Origin: Clostridiales bacterium
GTDB lineage: Bacteria; Bacillota; Clostridia; Oscillospirales; Oscillospiraceae
Reading direction: 5' to 3'
DNA: 64,000 bases
NCBI GenBank assembly: GCA_021201185.1
Contig: JAJQFJ010000015.1
Coordinates: 55,753 to 119,752, forward strand
The first letter of the stretch is position 1; the number at the start of each line of letters is the position of its first letter. The notes under the pieces were generated by a model. That model saw only the letters and a list, made by a program, of their open reading frames with translations. It made no database searches and was not told the DNA's origin. Made by a program: the position numbers and the translations under genes. This document shows, one piece after another, positions 8,781 through 17,457 of this stretch.

Positions 8781-9236
8781 TCATTGGCGATCTCTGTTGT
8801 ATTTCTTCATCTCTAAATCTCTGCCGAACATAATGAGCTTATAAAACGAATACGGCACGACGTAAATCAAGCATATCCCCGCGCCGTATCTGGACACCTC
8901 TCCCTTGATACCGCCGACCACACCGTTTTTGCTGATGTACCCGTGTATATCAATGGCTACACCGTCATCTAGAAAATGACTGTCCCGGCTTCCGTCCTCA
9001 TATTGGAGATATAATGTCCAATCGCCAAGCCCCTGCTTGCAGGAGACAGAGCTCAGTTCACCACTGATTGAGATTTCACCGTCTTCCAGCATCTCTGTGA
9101 TTTCTGCTTCATTATTGTTGTTGACATAGATCATTTTGGTTCCTCTGATTTCGCAATAAGCAGCTATGCCGAAGAAAATGAAAAAGGCAATCAGCAGGAG
9201 GATATATATTTGAAAAAGCCTGATATGTTTTTTCAT
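8781..9236 (-). CDS. Small membrane-anchored protein of unknown function (151 aa)
   Basis: I placed the start at ATG 9236, where ATGA overlaps the stop of the upstream gene and a membrane helix follows immediately (MKKHIRLFQIYILLLIAFFI). The remaining roughly 115 residues are a soluble, presumably extracytoplasmic beta-rich domain with many Gly, Asp and Tyr residues. A second hydrophobic stretch (GAGICLIYVVPYSFYKLIMF) near residue 130 could be a second helix. The longer open frame to 9323 only overlaps the neighbour. I do not recognise the family. The gene is translationally coupled to 9233-9508 and is the last of the minus-strand run that includes radA. Confidence 0.65.
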   Translation of the reverse strand: MKKHIRLFQIYILLLIAFFIFFGIAAYCEIRGTKMIYVNNNNEAEITEMLEDGEISISGELSSVSCKQGLGDWTLYLQYEDGSRDSHFLDDGVAIDIHGYISKNGVVGGIKGEVSRYGAGICLIYVVPYSFYKLIMFGRDLEMKKYNRDRQ

Positions 9237-9508
9237 TCTGAGATCTTTCCGGACACACCGGGTCCTTCGCCCGTAAACAGCACCAGATCGCCCATACAGC
9301 TGTTTTCCGACGCCCACCGCCACAGCTCTATGATCATCTCCTCCTCGGCCCGCTGGAGCAGAATGATCTCCTTTTCATCCACGGCAGTCTCATCCATCAG
9401 CGCATCCCGATCTATCCCCAACGCCGCTCTGGCCCGGCGTCTGCTCAGGACGACCTGCTTTCGCAGGAAGGCCCGCAGCTCCGACTGACGGATGTATTTC
9501 TCCTTCAT
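9233..9508 (-). CDS. Small charged protein of unknown function (91 aa)
   Basis: Highly charged, probably helical protein rich in Glu and Arg (RQSELRAFLRKQVV, then RAEEEMIIELW), without signal peptide or membrane helix. It begins 21 bp after radA ends and overlaps the following membrane-protein gene by 4 nt, suggesting one transcript. I do not recognise a family. Reality is supported by the ATGA coupling and by starting right behind radA with no better frame on either strand. Confidence 0.6.
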   Translation of the reverse strand: MKEKYIRQSELRAFLRKQVVLSRRRARAALGIDRDALMDETAVDEKEIILLQRAEEEMIIELWRWASENSCMGDLVLFTGEGPGVSGKISE

Positions 9509-9529
9509 ACGCGTCCCTCCGTTCTGCGC

Positions 9530-10888
9530 TCACGCCAGCACCACCAGCGCCTCCCGGATGTTGCGCACCGGGATGAGCTGCATCCCCGGGATATCAATAT
9601 CCTTCACGCCTCTGGCGGGGACCAGACACTTGTGAAAGCCCAGCCGGTGAATTTCAGACAGCCGTTGTCCCAGGACGCTGACGCTTCGAACCTCTCCCGT
9701 CAGGCCCACCTCTCCCACGGCGGCCAGGTCGTCCGGCACCGGTCGGTCCCGGAAGCTGGAGGCCAAAGCCAGCACTGCCGCCAGGTCCGCCGCAGGCTCG
9801 TTCAGGTTCAGGCCCGCCACCACGTTGATATAGGCGTCACAGCCGCTGATGCGGAGACCGCCCCGCTTTTCCAGCACGGCCAGGAGCAGCATGGAGCGGT
9901 TGTAGTCGATGCCGTTGCTGGTGCGCCGGGGGACGGCGAAGCTGCTGGGCGTCACCAGTGCCTGGACCTCCGCCAGAACGGGACGCACCCCCTCCATGAC
10001 GCAGGTGACACAGCTCCCCGGCGTTCCGGCAGGTCGGCCGGACAGGAGCATCTCCGAGGGATTGGGCACCTCCCGGAGGCCGGAGTCCAGCATTTCAAAG
10101 ACGCCGATCTCGTCCGTGGCGCCAAACCGGTTCTTGGTAGCCCGGAGGATACGATAGACCAGATTCTGCTCTCCCTCAAAGGACAGCACGCAGTCCACGA
10201 TATGCTCCAGCACCTTGGGTCCGGCGATGGAGCCCTCCTTGTTGATGTGGCCAATGACAAAGACGGTGATGCCGTTGCCCTTAGCCAGCTCCATCAGACT
10301 CATGGCGCAGGCCTTCACCTGGGCCACGCTGCCGGGCAGAGACTCCGACCCGTCCTGGTACATGGTCTGGATGGAGTCCACCACCAGAATATCCGGCTTG
10401 ACCTCGTCCACGCTGCTGAGGATCTGATTCAAATTGGTCTCCGCCAGCAGGTACATTCCGTCCCCCGCTACGCCCAGCCGTTGAGCCCGGAGCTTGATCT
10501 GACGGGCGGACTCCTCCCCGGAGACATACAGCACCCGATAGGAGGCGGAGAGCGTGTCGCAAATCTGAAGCATCAGGGTGGATTTCCCGATGCCGGGGCT
10601 GCCGCCCACCAGGACGAAGGAGCCCTTGACGGCACCACCCCCCAGCACCCGGTCCAGCTCCCCCATACCGGTGCAGAAGCGGATCTCCTCTCCCATCTCC
10701 ACCTGGGAGAGAGGCATGGCCCGACCCACAGGCCGACCGGAGGAGACGGTGGGCACCGGATTCTTGCTCCGGCTCTCCGTGGGCTGCTCCACAATGGTAT
10801 TCCAGCTGCCGCAGCCGGGGCATCTCCCCTGCCACTTGGGGAACTCGTTCCCACAGCTTGTGCAATAAAAAGTCGTCTTATTCTTCAT
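9530..10888 (-). CDS. radA: DNA repair protein RadA (Sms)
   Basis: 452 residues, normal length. An N-terminal zinc finger CTSCGNEFPKWQGRCPGCGSW (both Cys pairs present) is followed by a RecA-like ATPase with Walker A GGSPGIGKST near residue 95, the RadA-specific KNRFG motif near 253, and a Lon-protease-like C-terminal domain. RadA is a hexameric helicase that promotes branch migration in homologous recombination. It follows cwlD by 27 bp on the same strand. Confidence 0.97.
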   Translation of the reverse strand: MKNKTTFYCTSCGNEFPKWQGRCPGCGSWNTIVEQPTESRSKNPVPTVSSGRPVGRAMPLSQVEMGEEIRFCTGMGELDRVLGGGAVKGSFVLVGGSPGIGKSTLMLQICDTLSASYRVLYVSGEESARQIKLRAQRLGVAGDGMYLLAETNLNQILSSVDEVKPDILVVDSIQTMYQDGSESLPGSVAQVKACAMSLMELAKGNGITVFVIGHINKEGSIAGPKVLEHIVDCVLSFEGEQNLVYRILRATKNRFGATDEIGVFEMLDSGLREVPNPSEMLLSGRPAGTPGSCVTCVMEGVRPVLAEVQALVTPSSFAVPRRTSNGIDYNRSMLLLAVLEKRGGLRISGCDAYINVVAGLNLNEPAADLAAVLALASSFRDRPVPDDLAAVGEVGLTGEVRSVSVLGQRLSEIHRLGFHKCLVPARGVKDIDIPGMQLIPVRNIREALVVLA

Positions 10889-10915
10889 TTTTATCTCCGT
10901 ATTGCCTGTATCGGG

Positions 10916-11632
10916 TTATTCCGAGCTGCCGTACCAATAGCCCAGGCAGGCTCCCATGAGCACTACCGCCATCTGTGTCTGATAGCCGTCGTCCTGGAGC
11001 CGGTGGTCCTCCTCCGGGTTGGAGAGGAAGCCGCACTCCGCCAGGATGGCCGGGCAGGTGATGTGGCTCATCAGGTAGAGGTCGGAGGGCATCTCCCTGG
11101 CCTGCCGCCGGTTGTCGCTGTCAAGGCACTCCCGGAGCAAGGTCTGGGTCAGCTCCGCCCAGCCCTGGCTCTCCTCATCCAGCTGGTAAAAGACCTGTGC
11201 GCCGGAGTATTTGGAATCGGTATACTGGCTCTGGTGGATGCTCAGCAACAGGGCGTCGGAGGTGGCGTTGACGATCGCCACCCGGTTTTCCATGTCGCTG
11301 CGCTTCTGCTCCCGCGCCGTCTCCGCCTCCGGGTCCGCCAGAGATTCCTCCGTGTCCCGTAGCAGGACGGTCTGCTGGCCGAACAGCCCGGCGATCTGGT
11401 CGCATTTCAGGGCGATGGCCAGATTGATTTCGCTCTCCGCCACTCCGGAGACCGAGACGGCCCCGCCGTCCGCCCCGCCGTGGCCCGGGTCGATGACCAG
11501 GATGTACTCCTCCCGCAGCCGGGGCGAAAAGGTTTCTCTTGCCTCCAATTGCCCACACCAAAGGGTAAAGGAACCCATGGCCGCCGCCAGGGTCAGACTG
11601 ATCACAGCCCGCCTTATGGTTGCCTTTCTCAT
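10916..11632 (-). CDS. cwlD: N-acetylmuramoyl-L-alanine amidase CwlD (spore cortex)
   Basis: 238 residues from ATG 11632. I preferred this to the ATG two codons upstream because GGGAGGG lies 7 nt before it, but almost touches the other. An N-terminal hydrophobic signal segment is followed by an amidase_3 domain with IDPGHGG (zinc His), E at about residue 68, SIHQSQ (second His region) and the catalytic AECGFLSN near the end. CwlD removes the peptide from muramic acid during cortex synthesis, the first step towards muramic-delta-lactam. The third metal-ligand region reads HQS rather than the more usual HxN, so fine detail differs. Together with sipL and spoIVA it marks a spore former. Confidence 0.9.
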   Translation of the reverse strand: MRKATIRRAVISLTLAAAMGSFTLWCGQLEARETFSPRLREEYILVIDPGHGGADGGAVSVSGVAESEINLAIALKCDQIAGLFGQQTVLLRDTEESLADPEAETAREQKRSDMENRVAIVNATSDALLLSIHQSQYTDSKYSGAQVFYQLDEESQGWAELTQTLLRECLDSDNRRQAREMPSDLYLMSHITCPAILAECGFLSNPEEDHRLQDDGYQTQMAVVLMGACLGYWYGSSE

Positions 11633-11719
11633 CTCCATCCCTCCCGGTGGAAGTATATGGGAGGTTCGGAGGGTTTACGCCTGTTCGGTTTCCGGCGATG
11701 GTGCAGATCTTCCCTTTCT

Positions 11720-11899
11720 TCAGGACCTGCTGTCGCCGTTTTTGCCGCCGTCCAGGTATTTCTTCACCCGGTATCCCCCGCCGATCACGCAGATAACGGC
11801 CAGCAACAGATAGCCCCACTGGTCGCTCGCCAGCCCATAGACCAGGCCAACTGCCGCCGCCACGAACCAGATGATCGCCGCAATCAGATCTCCCTTCAT
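11720..11899 (-). CDS. Small two-helix membrane protein (59 aa)
   Basis: A short gene with AGAGGAGAGG just upstream of ATG 11899. Two hydrophobic segments (LIAAIIWFVAAAVGLVYG and YLLLAVICVIGGGY) are separated by a short loop, and the tail is basic and charged (KKYLDGGKNGDSRS). This looks like a small inner-membrane hairpin protein. It is on the same strand as the macro-domain gene upstream and cwlD downstream. Function unknown. Confidence 0.7.
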   Translation of the reverse strand: MKGDLIAAIIWFVAAAVGLVYGLASDQWGYLLLAVICVIGGGYRVKKYLDGGKNGDSRS

Positions 11900-11929
11900 G
11901 TTGTACCTCTCCTCTCTTGTCGTTATCGT

Positions 11930-13114
11930 TCAGGCCCCCAGCAGCCGCTGGTCGTAATAGAACAGCCCTTCGTTGATGACGAAGATGTCATATTCCTGCT
12001 TTACGATGAAATATTCGATGATAACGTCGAACCGGATGCTGTGGGAGAGGGCATATCCTGCCCGGCCCAGCAGGTCCTTCGTCTCGTCCAGGTTCAGCCG
12101 CAGGGCGATGGCCAGGGCAATGACCGTCTGCTTGCTGGGGCTGTAGTCCGCCTTCCGAAGCTTGGGGAACAGCTTGCGGTCCATGTTGGCCCGCTTGTAG
12201 ACCTCCACATCCGACATTCCCTTCTCATCGATGAGCCGGAACAGCATGGTGGAGAAGGACTCGTCCAGGGGAAGATCGCTCAGCTAGCGGGCCGCACCAG
12301 CCGAGGGCATTGCGGCACCGGGCAGGCTTGGCTCCGATTGGCTGAAAGAGACGGAGGCAGTCGGCTTTGGCTCAGATTTCTTTTTCTTTTTCGAAGCGCC
12401 TGCCTGGCCTTTTTGGGGCAGGATGGACGCGCTGGGAGCCGGTGCCCGGGCGGCCCTGTCCTGCTCCGGGGCGCCATCCTGTTCCTGCCGCTCCATAGCC
12501 AGCCGGAACTGCTCCTCCTGCTCCATCTGCTGAATACGCTGAGCAGGCTCGCTCCGTCTGGCGCCGTATGCGCGCTCCTGACGCTCCACATAGTGGTCGT
12601 CGATGTACCTTTGGATGTCCCCATACCGCCGCTCGCCGATGGCAAGAAGCTCCTGATCGAAGATGACCAGATACACCGTCATCTCGTGCTCCTGAAGGAA
12701 TGTCTCAATGGCGGATGTCGCCACCTGAAGCGCCTCCTCCTTGGGATAGCCATAAATGCCGGAGGAGATCAGTGGAAAGGCCACTGACTGACAATCGCTT
12801 TTTTCCGCCAGCAGCAGGGCATTGGTGTAGCAGGCTCGAAGAAGCGCCGCCTCATTCTTGTCCCCGCCCTGCCAGACAGGTCCCACCGCATGAATGATGT
12901 GCCGGGCGGGTAGGGCGAAGCCGTCTGTGATGACTGCCTGCCCTACGTCACAATGGCCAATGTCCTGACATGCCTGAAGCAGTCGGGAATAGCCGGCTTT
13001 CCGAAAGATAGCGCCACAGACGCCGCCGCCCGGATTCAGGGAGCTGTTGGCCGCGTTGACCACAGCATCGACCTGCATACTTGTGATATCGTTGCGCACC
13101 AGCATGAAAGGCAT
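11930..13114 (-). pseudogene. Macro-domain protein with C-terminal helical domain, split by an in-frame TAG
   Basis: From ATG 13114 the first 170 or so residues form a macro domain (VDAVVNAANSSLNPGGGV, HAVGPVW, SSGIYGYPK), the fold that binds or hydrolyses ADP-ribose adducts. A low-complexity, Lys/Ser/Pro-rich linker follows and ends at a TAG (12286-12284). Without any frame change, translation would resume as [20 protein letters not shown] and continue about 118 residues to 11930. This C-terminal block is the helical domain that I recall being fused to macro domains in other Clostridia. A single CAG-to-TAG change would explain the split. The two halves could still be made separately: the second has an internal ATG at 12247. 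Confidence 0.75.
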
Positions 13115-13149
13115 GATGACCGCCCCCACTAAATCATTTGTTCTAGTTT

Positions 13150-13178
13150 ATTATAGATGATAAAATGGGCTGTGTCAA
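13150..13178 (-). promoter_or_regulatory. Sigma-A promoter for the macro-domain gene
   Basis: Minus strand TTGACA (13178-13173), 17-bp spacer, TATAAT (13155-13150). Both hexamers are perfect, showing the locus retains strong expression signals despite the nonsense codon. Confidence 0.85.
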
Positions 13179-13232
13179 TCTATTCTGCGCAGGCTCTCTG
13201 CGGATAGATTCACTTTCACTGTTCTGACAAAG

Positions 13233-13275
13233 TACAGGCAGCAGATGCTCCGCATCGGAGCGTCTGCTGCCTGTA
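13233..13275 (-). terminator. Long hairpin after buk
   Basis: 20-bp stem with a single wobble pair (TACAGGCAGCAG... arms at 13233-13252 and 13256-13275). The T-run is weak on both strands, so termination is inferred from stem strength and position 44 bp after buk. Confidence 0.65.
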
Positions 13276-13318
13276 TATTATATCCTGTAGCCTGTTTTTT
13301 GCGTGACCCTGAAATATT

Positions 13319-14386
13319 TCAATATTCCTTCGCCTGCTCCTCGCCGCTGAGCACCCGCAGACCGCCCTGGGCCAGGGCCAACAGCTCGTCCTCGCCGGGA
13401 TATACGGTAAAGGGAGCGATCCAGCCGATCTTCTCATACAGCTTTTCCCGGGTCATGGGAGAATAGGCGATGCCGCCGGTGAGGATGATCTGGTCCACCT
13501 TGCCGTCCAGCACGGCGGCCATGGCCCCGGCGTCCTTGGCGATCTGATAATAGAAGGCGTCCAGCACAAGGGCAGCCTGGGCGTCTCCCGCCTCTGCTCG
13601 CTTCTGCACCTCCTGGGCACTGTTGGTGCCCAGATAACCGTTAAAACCGCCGTTACCACAAATCTTTTTGTACAGCTCTTTCTCGGTGTACTTTCCGGAG
13701 AAGCAAAGCTTGATGAGATCGCCCACCGGCACGGTCCCCGCCCGCTCCGGGGAGAAGGCTCCTTCCCCGTCCAGGATGTTGTTCACGTCCACGATGCGGC
13801 CCTTCCGATGAGCGCCCACCGAGACGCCGCCGCCCATATGGATGACGATGAGGTTCAGCTCCTCATAGGCAAAGCCGTTCTCCTTGGCAAACCGCCGGGC
13901 CACCGCCCGCTGGTTCAGGGCATGGAAAATGCTCCGCCGGGGCAGCTCCAGCATGCCGGACAGCCGGGCCACGTCGGTCAGCTCGTCCACCACCACCGGG
14001 TCCACGATATAGGAGGGGACGCCGATCTCGTCCCCGATCTCCCGGGCCAGAATACCCCCCAGGTTGGAGGCGTGCTGTCCCTGCACCCCCGCCTTCAGGT
14101 CCGCCAGGAGCGCGTCGCTGACGGCATAGGTGCCGCCGGGGATGGGCTTGAGCAGTCCGCCCCGACCCACAATGACATCCATGGAGCGGATATCGCAGTT
14201 TTTCTTTTTCAGGAAGTCCAGGATAATCTCCTTGCGGAAATCCTTCTGGTCGATGATAGTGGCGTAGCGGGAGATTTCCTCCGTGGAGTGCCGGAGCGTC
14301 TCCTCAAACAGCAGCGTCTCGTCCTCAAAGACGCCGATCTTGGTGGAGGTGGAGCCGGGATTGATGATCAGGCTTTTGATCGACAT
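13319..14386 (-). CDS. buk: Butyrate kinase
   Basis: 355 residues of the acetate/butyrate kinase (ASKHA) family. It has INPGSTSTK at the N-terminus (phosphate 1 motif), [14 protein letters not shown] in the middle and ILTGGIAYS near the C-terminus. The length matches butyrate rather than acetate kinase (about 400). It converts butyryl phosphate and ADP to butyrate and ATP, the substrate-level phosphorylation step of butyrate fermentation. It lies 16 bp downstream of ptb in one operon. Branched-chain acids may also be substrates in this family. Confidence 0.95.
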   Translation of the reverse strand: MSIKSLIINPGSTSTKIGVFEDETLLFEETLRHSTEEISRYATIIDQKDFRKEIILDFLKKKNCDIRSMDVIVGRGGLLKPIPGGTYAVSDALLADLKAGVQGQHASNLGGILAREIGDEIGVPSYIVDPVVVDELTDVARLSGMLELPRRSIFHALNQRAVARRFAKENGFAYEELNLIVIHMGGGVSVGAHRKGRIVDVNNILDGEGAFSPERAGTVPVGDLIKLCFSGKYTEKELYKKICGNGGFNGYLGTNSAQEVQKRAEAGDAQAALVLDAFYYQIAKDAGAMAAVLDGKVDQIILTGGIAYSPMTREKLYEKIGWIAPFTVYPGEDELLALAQGGLRVLSGEEQAKEY

Positions 14387-14402
14387 GACAATTTCTCCTC
14401 TC

Positions 14403-15323
14403 TCAGTTCTGGCCCTTCATGGCCTCGGCCACCACCGCTGCCAGTGCGATGGAGTTCACCTTGGTCTGGAAGGAGTCGGAGCGGCTGGTCAAAATCACCG
14501 GGACCTTGGTGCCGGTGAGGATGCAGCCATTTTCCACCTTCGCTGTGTGGACCAGGCACTTGTAAACCAGGTTGCCCGCGTGAATGTCCGGGAAGAGCAG
14601 CACGTCGGCATCTCCGGCGATCTTCCGCCCAGTGGCGCCCTTGTGAGCCGCCGCCTCCGGGTCGATGGCAATGTCCAGAGAGAGGGGGCCGTCCACGATG
14701 CAGCCGGTGATTTTCCCTTCCTCGTTCATCCGGGTGAGCTCAGCGGCCTCCACCGTCACAGGCATCTTGGGATTCACCACCTCCACAGCGGCAAGAGGAG
14801 CCACCTTGGGGTTCTCAATGCCACAGGCATGACAGACGGCCACCGTATTCTCGATGATGTGGACCTTGTCCTCCAGGGTGGGGTAGGTCATGAAAGCCAC
14901 ATCGGTGAGAAACAGGAGCTGCCGGACGCCCTCCACCTCGAACACTGCCACGTGGGACAGGGGCTTGCCCGTGCGTAGGCCCACCTCCTTGTCCAGGACG
15001 CTTTTCAGGAATCCCTTGGTGTCCAGAAGGCCCTTCATATACATATCCGCCACCCCGTCGTGGGTCAGCTTCACCGCTGTCCGGGCAGCCTGGGTATGGT
15101 CCGGCTCATTGATGATGCGATACTCGTCCGGGTCAATGCCCAGGCCCTTTGCGATGGTCCGAATCTTCTCCTCATCGCCCACCAGAATGGCGTCGGCAAT
15201 GCCCTGCTCCCGGGCGGCGTGAACCGCCTCCAAAACGGCCTCGTCCTCTGCCACCGCCACAGACACCGTTTTCTTGCCGCACTCCTTCACATGGGAGATC
15301 AGTTCGTCAAAGCTGGTAATCAC
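14403..15323 (-). CDS. ptb: Phosphate butyryltransferase
   Basis: 306 residues of the PTA/PTB family with the characteristic LVGDEEKI early segment, [14 protein letters not shown] and [13 protein letters not shown] in the middle, and [15 protein letters not shown] near the C-terminus. It converts butyryl-CoA and phosphate to butyryl phosphate for the kinase encoded just downstream. The size favours Ptb over Pta. Its promoter and a near-cre palindrome lie at 15372-15431. Confidence 0.94.
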   Translation of the reverse strand: MITSFDELISHVKECGKKTVSVAVAEDEAVLEAVHAAREQGIADAILVGDEEKIRTIAKGLGIDPDEYRIINEPDHTQAARTAVKLTHDGVADMYMKGLLDTKGFLKSVLDKEVGLRTGKPLSHVAVFEVEGVRQLLFLTDVAFMTYPTLEDKVHIIENTVAVCHACGIENPKVAPLAAVEVVNPKMPVTVEAAELTRMNEEGKITGCIVDGPLSLDIAIDPEAAAHKGATGRKIAGDADVLLFPDIHAGNLVYKCLVHTAKVENGCILTGTKVPVILTSRSDSFQTKVNSIALAAVVAEAMKGQN

Positions 15324-15371
15324 TGTCCATGCACCTCGTATCTGATTTTACGTATTCTTTTATGATTCGGC

Positions 15372-15389
15372 TGGGAAAACGCTTTCCCA
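15372..15389. promoter_or_regulatory. Palindromic operator candidate, cre-like, in the ptb leader
   Basis: Perfect 18-bp palindrome-like TGGGAAAACGCTTTCCCA (one central mismatch). Its central 14 bp differ from a standard CcpA cre-type site only at the outermost positions. It starts about 7 bp after the predicted ptb transcription start, a typical roadblock position. Confidence 0.45.
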
Positions 15390-15402
15390 AACGCCTGTTA
15401 AA

Positions 15403-15431
15403 ATAATAACACTTCCCCCCATACGGGTCAA
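15403..15431 (-). promoter_or_regulatory. Sigma-A promoter for ptb-buk
   Basis: Minus strand TTGACC (15431-15426), 17-bp spacer, TATTAT (15408-15403). Predicted start near 15396, leader about 73 nt. Confidence 0.7.
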
Positions 15432-15506
15432 GTGCCGTTGCTTTTTTCTTTCATCTCCGGAAAAATTCCCCCTTCCCTGCTCCCCTGTTTTCGTCTGAAA
15501 GATGAG

Positions 15507-15535
15507 TGGACAATTTCGGCAGTGTATGATATAGT
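15507..15535 (+). promoter_or_regulatory. Sigma-A promoter for the 15.6-20.2 kb plus-strand genes
   Basis: TGGACA (15507-15512), 17-bp spacer, TATAGT (15530-15535), about 49 bp before the first ATG. It is divergent from the ptb promoter. Confidence 0.6.
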
Positions 15536-15583
15536 TAAAGTGTATCGCCCCGACCATGGGGCAAAAAGGAGGTCGCTCACCTC

Positions 15584-16249
15584 ATGACAGGAAAATTGAT
15601 CGTCCTGGAGGGCACCGACGGGTCGGGGAAATCCACCCAGTTCCGCCTGCTTACCGGGCGGCTGGAGGCAGAGGGTCTCCCCTTCCGCAGTCTGGTGTTT
15701 CCCAGGTATCAGGAGGAGTCCTCTGCACTGATCCGGCTCTATCTCTCCGGTGCCTTCGGCGCCCATCCGGGAGATGTGAACGCCTATGCAGCCTCCTCCT
15801 TCTATGCGGTAGACCGCTACGCCTCCTACCGTCAGGACTGGGGCCAGTGGTATGAATCCGGCGGTCTTGTGGTCTCCGATCGGTACACCACCTCCAACGC
15901 CGTTCACCAGGGGAGCAAGCTGCCGGAGGACGAGCAGGATGATTTCTTCCGCTGGCTCTATGAGTATGAGTATCAGCGGCTGGGGCTGCCCAGGCCCGAC
16001 CTGGTGTGCTATCTGGATATGCCCACCGGACTGTCCGTCTCCCTCCTTCGTTCCCGGGAGGCGGCCACCCACACCCACGCCGACATCCACGAGCAGGACA
16101 GGGATTATCTCTCCCGGTGCCGCGCCTGCGCCGGGCGGGCGGCAGACATCCTGGGCTGGCGGCGGATTCCATGCGTCGAGGACGGCGCTCTGCGGAGCAT
16201 CGAGGATATTCACGGGGACATCTGGGCCGCTGTGAAATCGGTGCTGTAA
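15584..16249 (+). CDS. Thymidylate kinase-family nucleotide kinase
   Basis: 221 residues. Walker A GTDGSGKST at about residues 11-19, a DRY motif (VVSDRYTTSNA) near 104, and an LDMP segment near 146 match dTMP kinase-like enzymes. The lid region SREAATHTHADIHEQD is typical of the Clostridial subgroup annotated as thymidylate kinase or deoxynucleoside kinase. A canonical tmk is usually near holB, which is not the case here, so this may be a second paralogue. It phosphorylates a (deoxy)nucleoside monophosphate; the exact substrate is uncertain. Confidence 0.8.
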   Translation: MTGKLIVLEGTDGSGKSTQFRLLTGRLEAEGLPFRSLVFPRYQEESSALIRLYLSGAFGAHPGDVNAYAASSFYAVDRYASYRQDWGQWYESGGLVVSDRYTTSNAVHQGSKLPEDEQDDFFRWLYEYEYQRLGLPRPDLVCYLDMPTGLSVSLLRSREAATHTHADIHEQDRDYLSRCRACAGRAADILGWRRIPCVEDGALRSIEDIHGDIWAAVKSVL

Positions 16250-16310
16250 TTCATTCACCCCCGGCTGGCAGCCGGATCAAAGATAAAAATTTGAGGGGAG
16301 AATCGTTGCT

Positions 16311-16856
16311 ATGGTTTACATTTTGCTGGGAGATGGATTTGAGACGGTGGAGGCCCTGTGTCCCGCCGACCTGATGCGCCGGGCGGGGATCGACGTCGCC
16401 CTGGTGGGTATTGAGGACAAGACTGTCGTCTCCGGTCAGAAGATTGCTGTCCAGGCGGACATAACTCTGGATCAGGTTTCCTTTGAGGACATGGAAATGG
16501 TGATGCTGCCCGGCGGACTGGGCGGCGTGAACGTCATCTCCGGCAGTATTCCCGCCATCTCTCTGCTTCAGCGGGCCGCAGATCAGGGTATTTGGATCTC
16601 TGCTATCTGCGCCGCACCCACTGTTCTGGCCCATCTGGGACTGCTGGATCGGCGCAATGCCATCGTCTATCCCGGCATGGAGGAGGACATGGGCTCTGCC
16701 GTTGTCAAGACAGGGCGCCGTGTGGTGCGGGACGGTCGGTTCATCACCGGGCAGGCCGCCGGAGCCTCCTTCGATTTTGGCCTGGAGCTGGTCGAGGTGC
16801 TCCGTGGCAAGGAGGCCGCCGAGCAGGTACGGATGGGTGTCCATTACAACGACTGA
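16311..16856 (+). CDS. DJ-1/PfpI family protein
   Basis: 181 residues. It starts MVYILLGDGFETVEAL and has the nucleophile-elbow AICAAPTVLA around Cys 101, with the conserved Glu near residue 11 (GFETVE). These are the two signature residues of the DJ-1/ThiJ clade. Family members act as glyoxalases/deglycases, chaperones or oxidative-stress sensors; the substrate cannot be told from sequence. The 3' end overlaps the next gene. Confidence 0.88.
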   Translation: MVYILLGDGFETVEALCPADLMRRAGIDVALVGIEDKTVVSGQKIAVQADITLDQVSFEDMEMVMLPGGLGGVNVISGSIPAISLLQRAADQGIWISAICAAPTVLAHLGLLDRRNAIVYPGMEEDMGSAVVKTGRRVVRDGRFITGQAAGASFDFGLELVEVLRGKEAAEQVRMGVHYND

Positions 16857-17415
16857 GGAGAAGCGTCGGCTTCGGGAAACAGTGCGCACCCTGGAACAGT
16901 CGCTCTCACCGGAGGAACTGGGAGAGAGCGACAGACTGCTCTTTGACCGGCTGATGGCTCTCCCTCAGGTGGCGGACAGCAATGTCCTGCTGCTGTTCTG
17001 GGGCATGGGCCGGGAGCCGGACACACAGCAGCTGTTTGCACCGCTTACGGCAGCAGGTAAAACCGTCCTGCTCCCCCGGTGTCTGCCGGGAGGCGAGATG
17101 GAGCTACGGGCTTGGCAGGGCCGGGAGCGGGCCGTCCTTCATCCCTACGGGATGTGGGAGCCGTCGGAGGACTGTCCCCTGTTCGCCGCCGACGCTGTTG
17201 ACCTGGTGCTGGTCCCCGCTCTGTGCTATGACCGGGCAGGGTTCCGGCTGGGCCGGGGCGGCGGGTTCTATGACCGGTTCCTGGCCCGGTATACCGGCTT
17301 TTCTGTGGGCCTGTGCCGCCAGGCGCTGCTCCAGGACCGGGTGCCCCGGGAGGAGCACGATCTGGGCGTCAGGCTGGTGCTCACTGAGCATCGGACGATT
17401 CTCTGTAAAGAATAA
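16837..17415 (+). CDS. 5-formyltetrahydrofolate cyclo-ligase
   Basis: 192 residues from a GTG at 16837, overlapping the DJ-1 gene by 20 bp. The upstream open frame only shadows that gene. The start has no strong ribosome site and is the weakest part of the call. Conserved LRLG-like RLGRGGGFYDRFL (substrate and ATP site) and LVPALCYD occur near residues 120-145. The enzyme converts 5-formyl-THF and ATP to 5,10-methenyl-THF, recycling a storage or inhibitory folate. Confidence 0.88.
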   Translation: MSITTTEEKRRLRETVRTLEQSLSPEELGESDRLLFDRLMALPQVADSNVLLLFWGMGREPDTQQLFAPLTAAGKTVLLPRCLPGGEMELRAWQGRERAVLHPYGMWEPSEDCPLFAADAVDLVLVPALCYDRAGFRLGRGGGFYDRFLARYTGFSVGLCRQALLQDRVPREEHDLGVRLVLTEHRTILCKE

Positions 17416-17457
17416 CTGAGCGGCCCGTCTTCGGTACGGGCGAAAGGAGGCATCAAC

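Noticed and set aside
9632..11362. A 576-codon plus-strand open frame covering radA and cwlD
   Set aside because: Low-complexity His/Gln/Gly/Ala-rich translation, no ribosome site, and fully opposite two conserved genes.
12284..12286. Amber codon read as pyrrolysine or another recoding event in the macro-domain gene
   Set aside because: TAG is a normal stop elsewhere in the window (hypA and the U32 gene end in TAG), no pyl genes are seen, and the codon lies in a low-complexity linker. A simple nonsense change is preferred.
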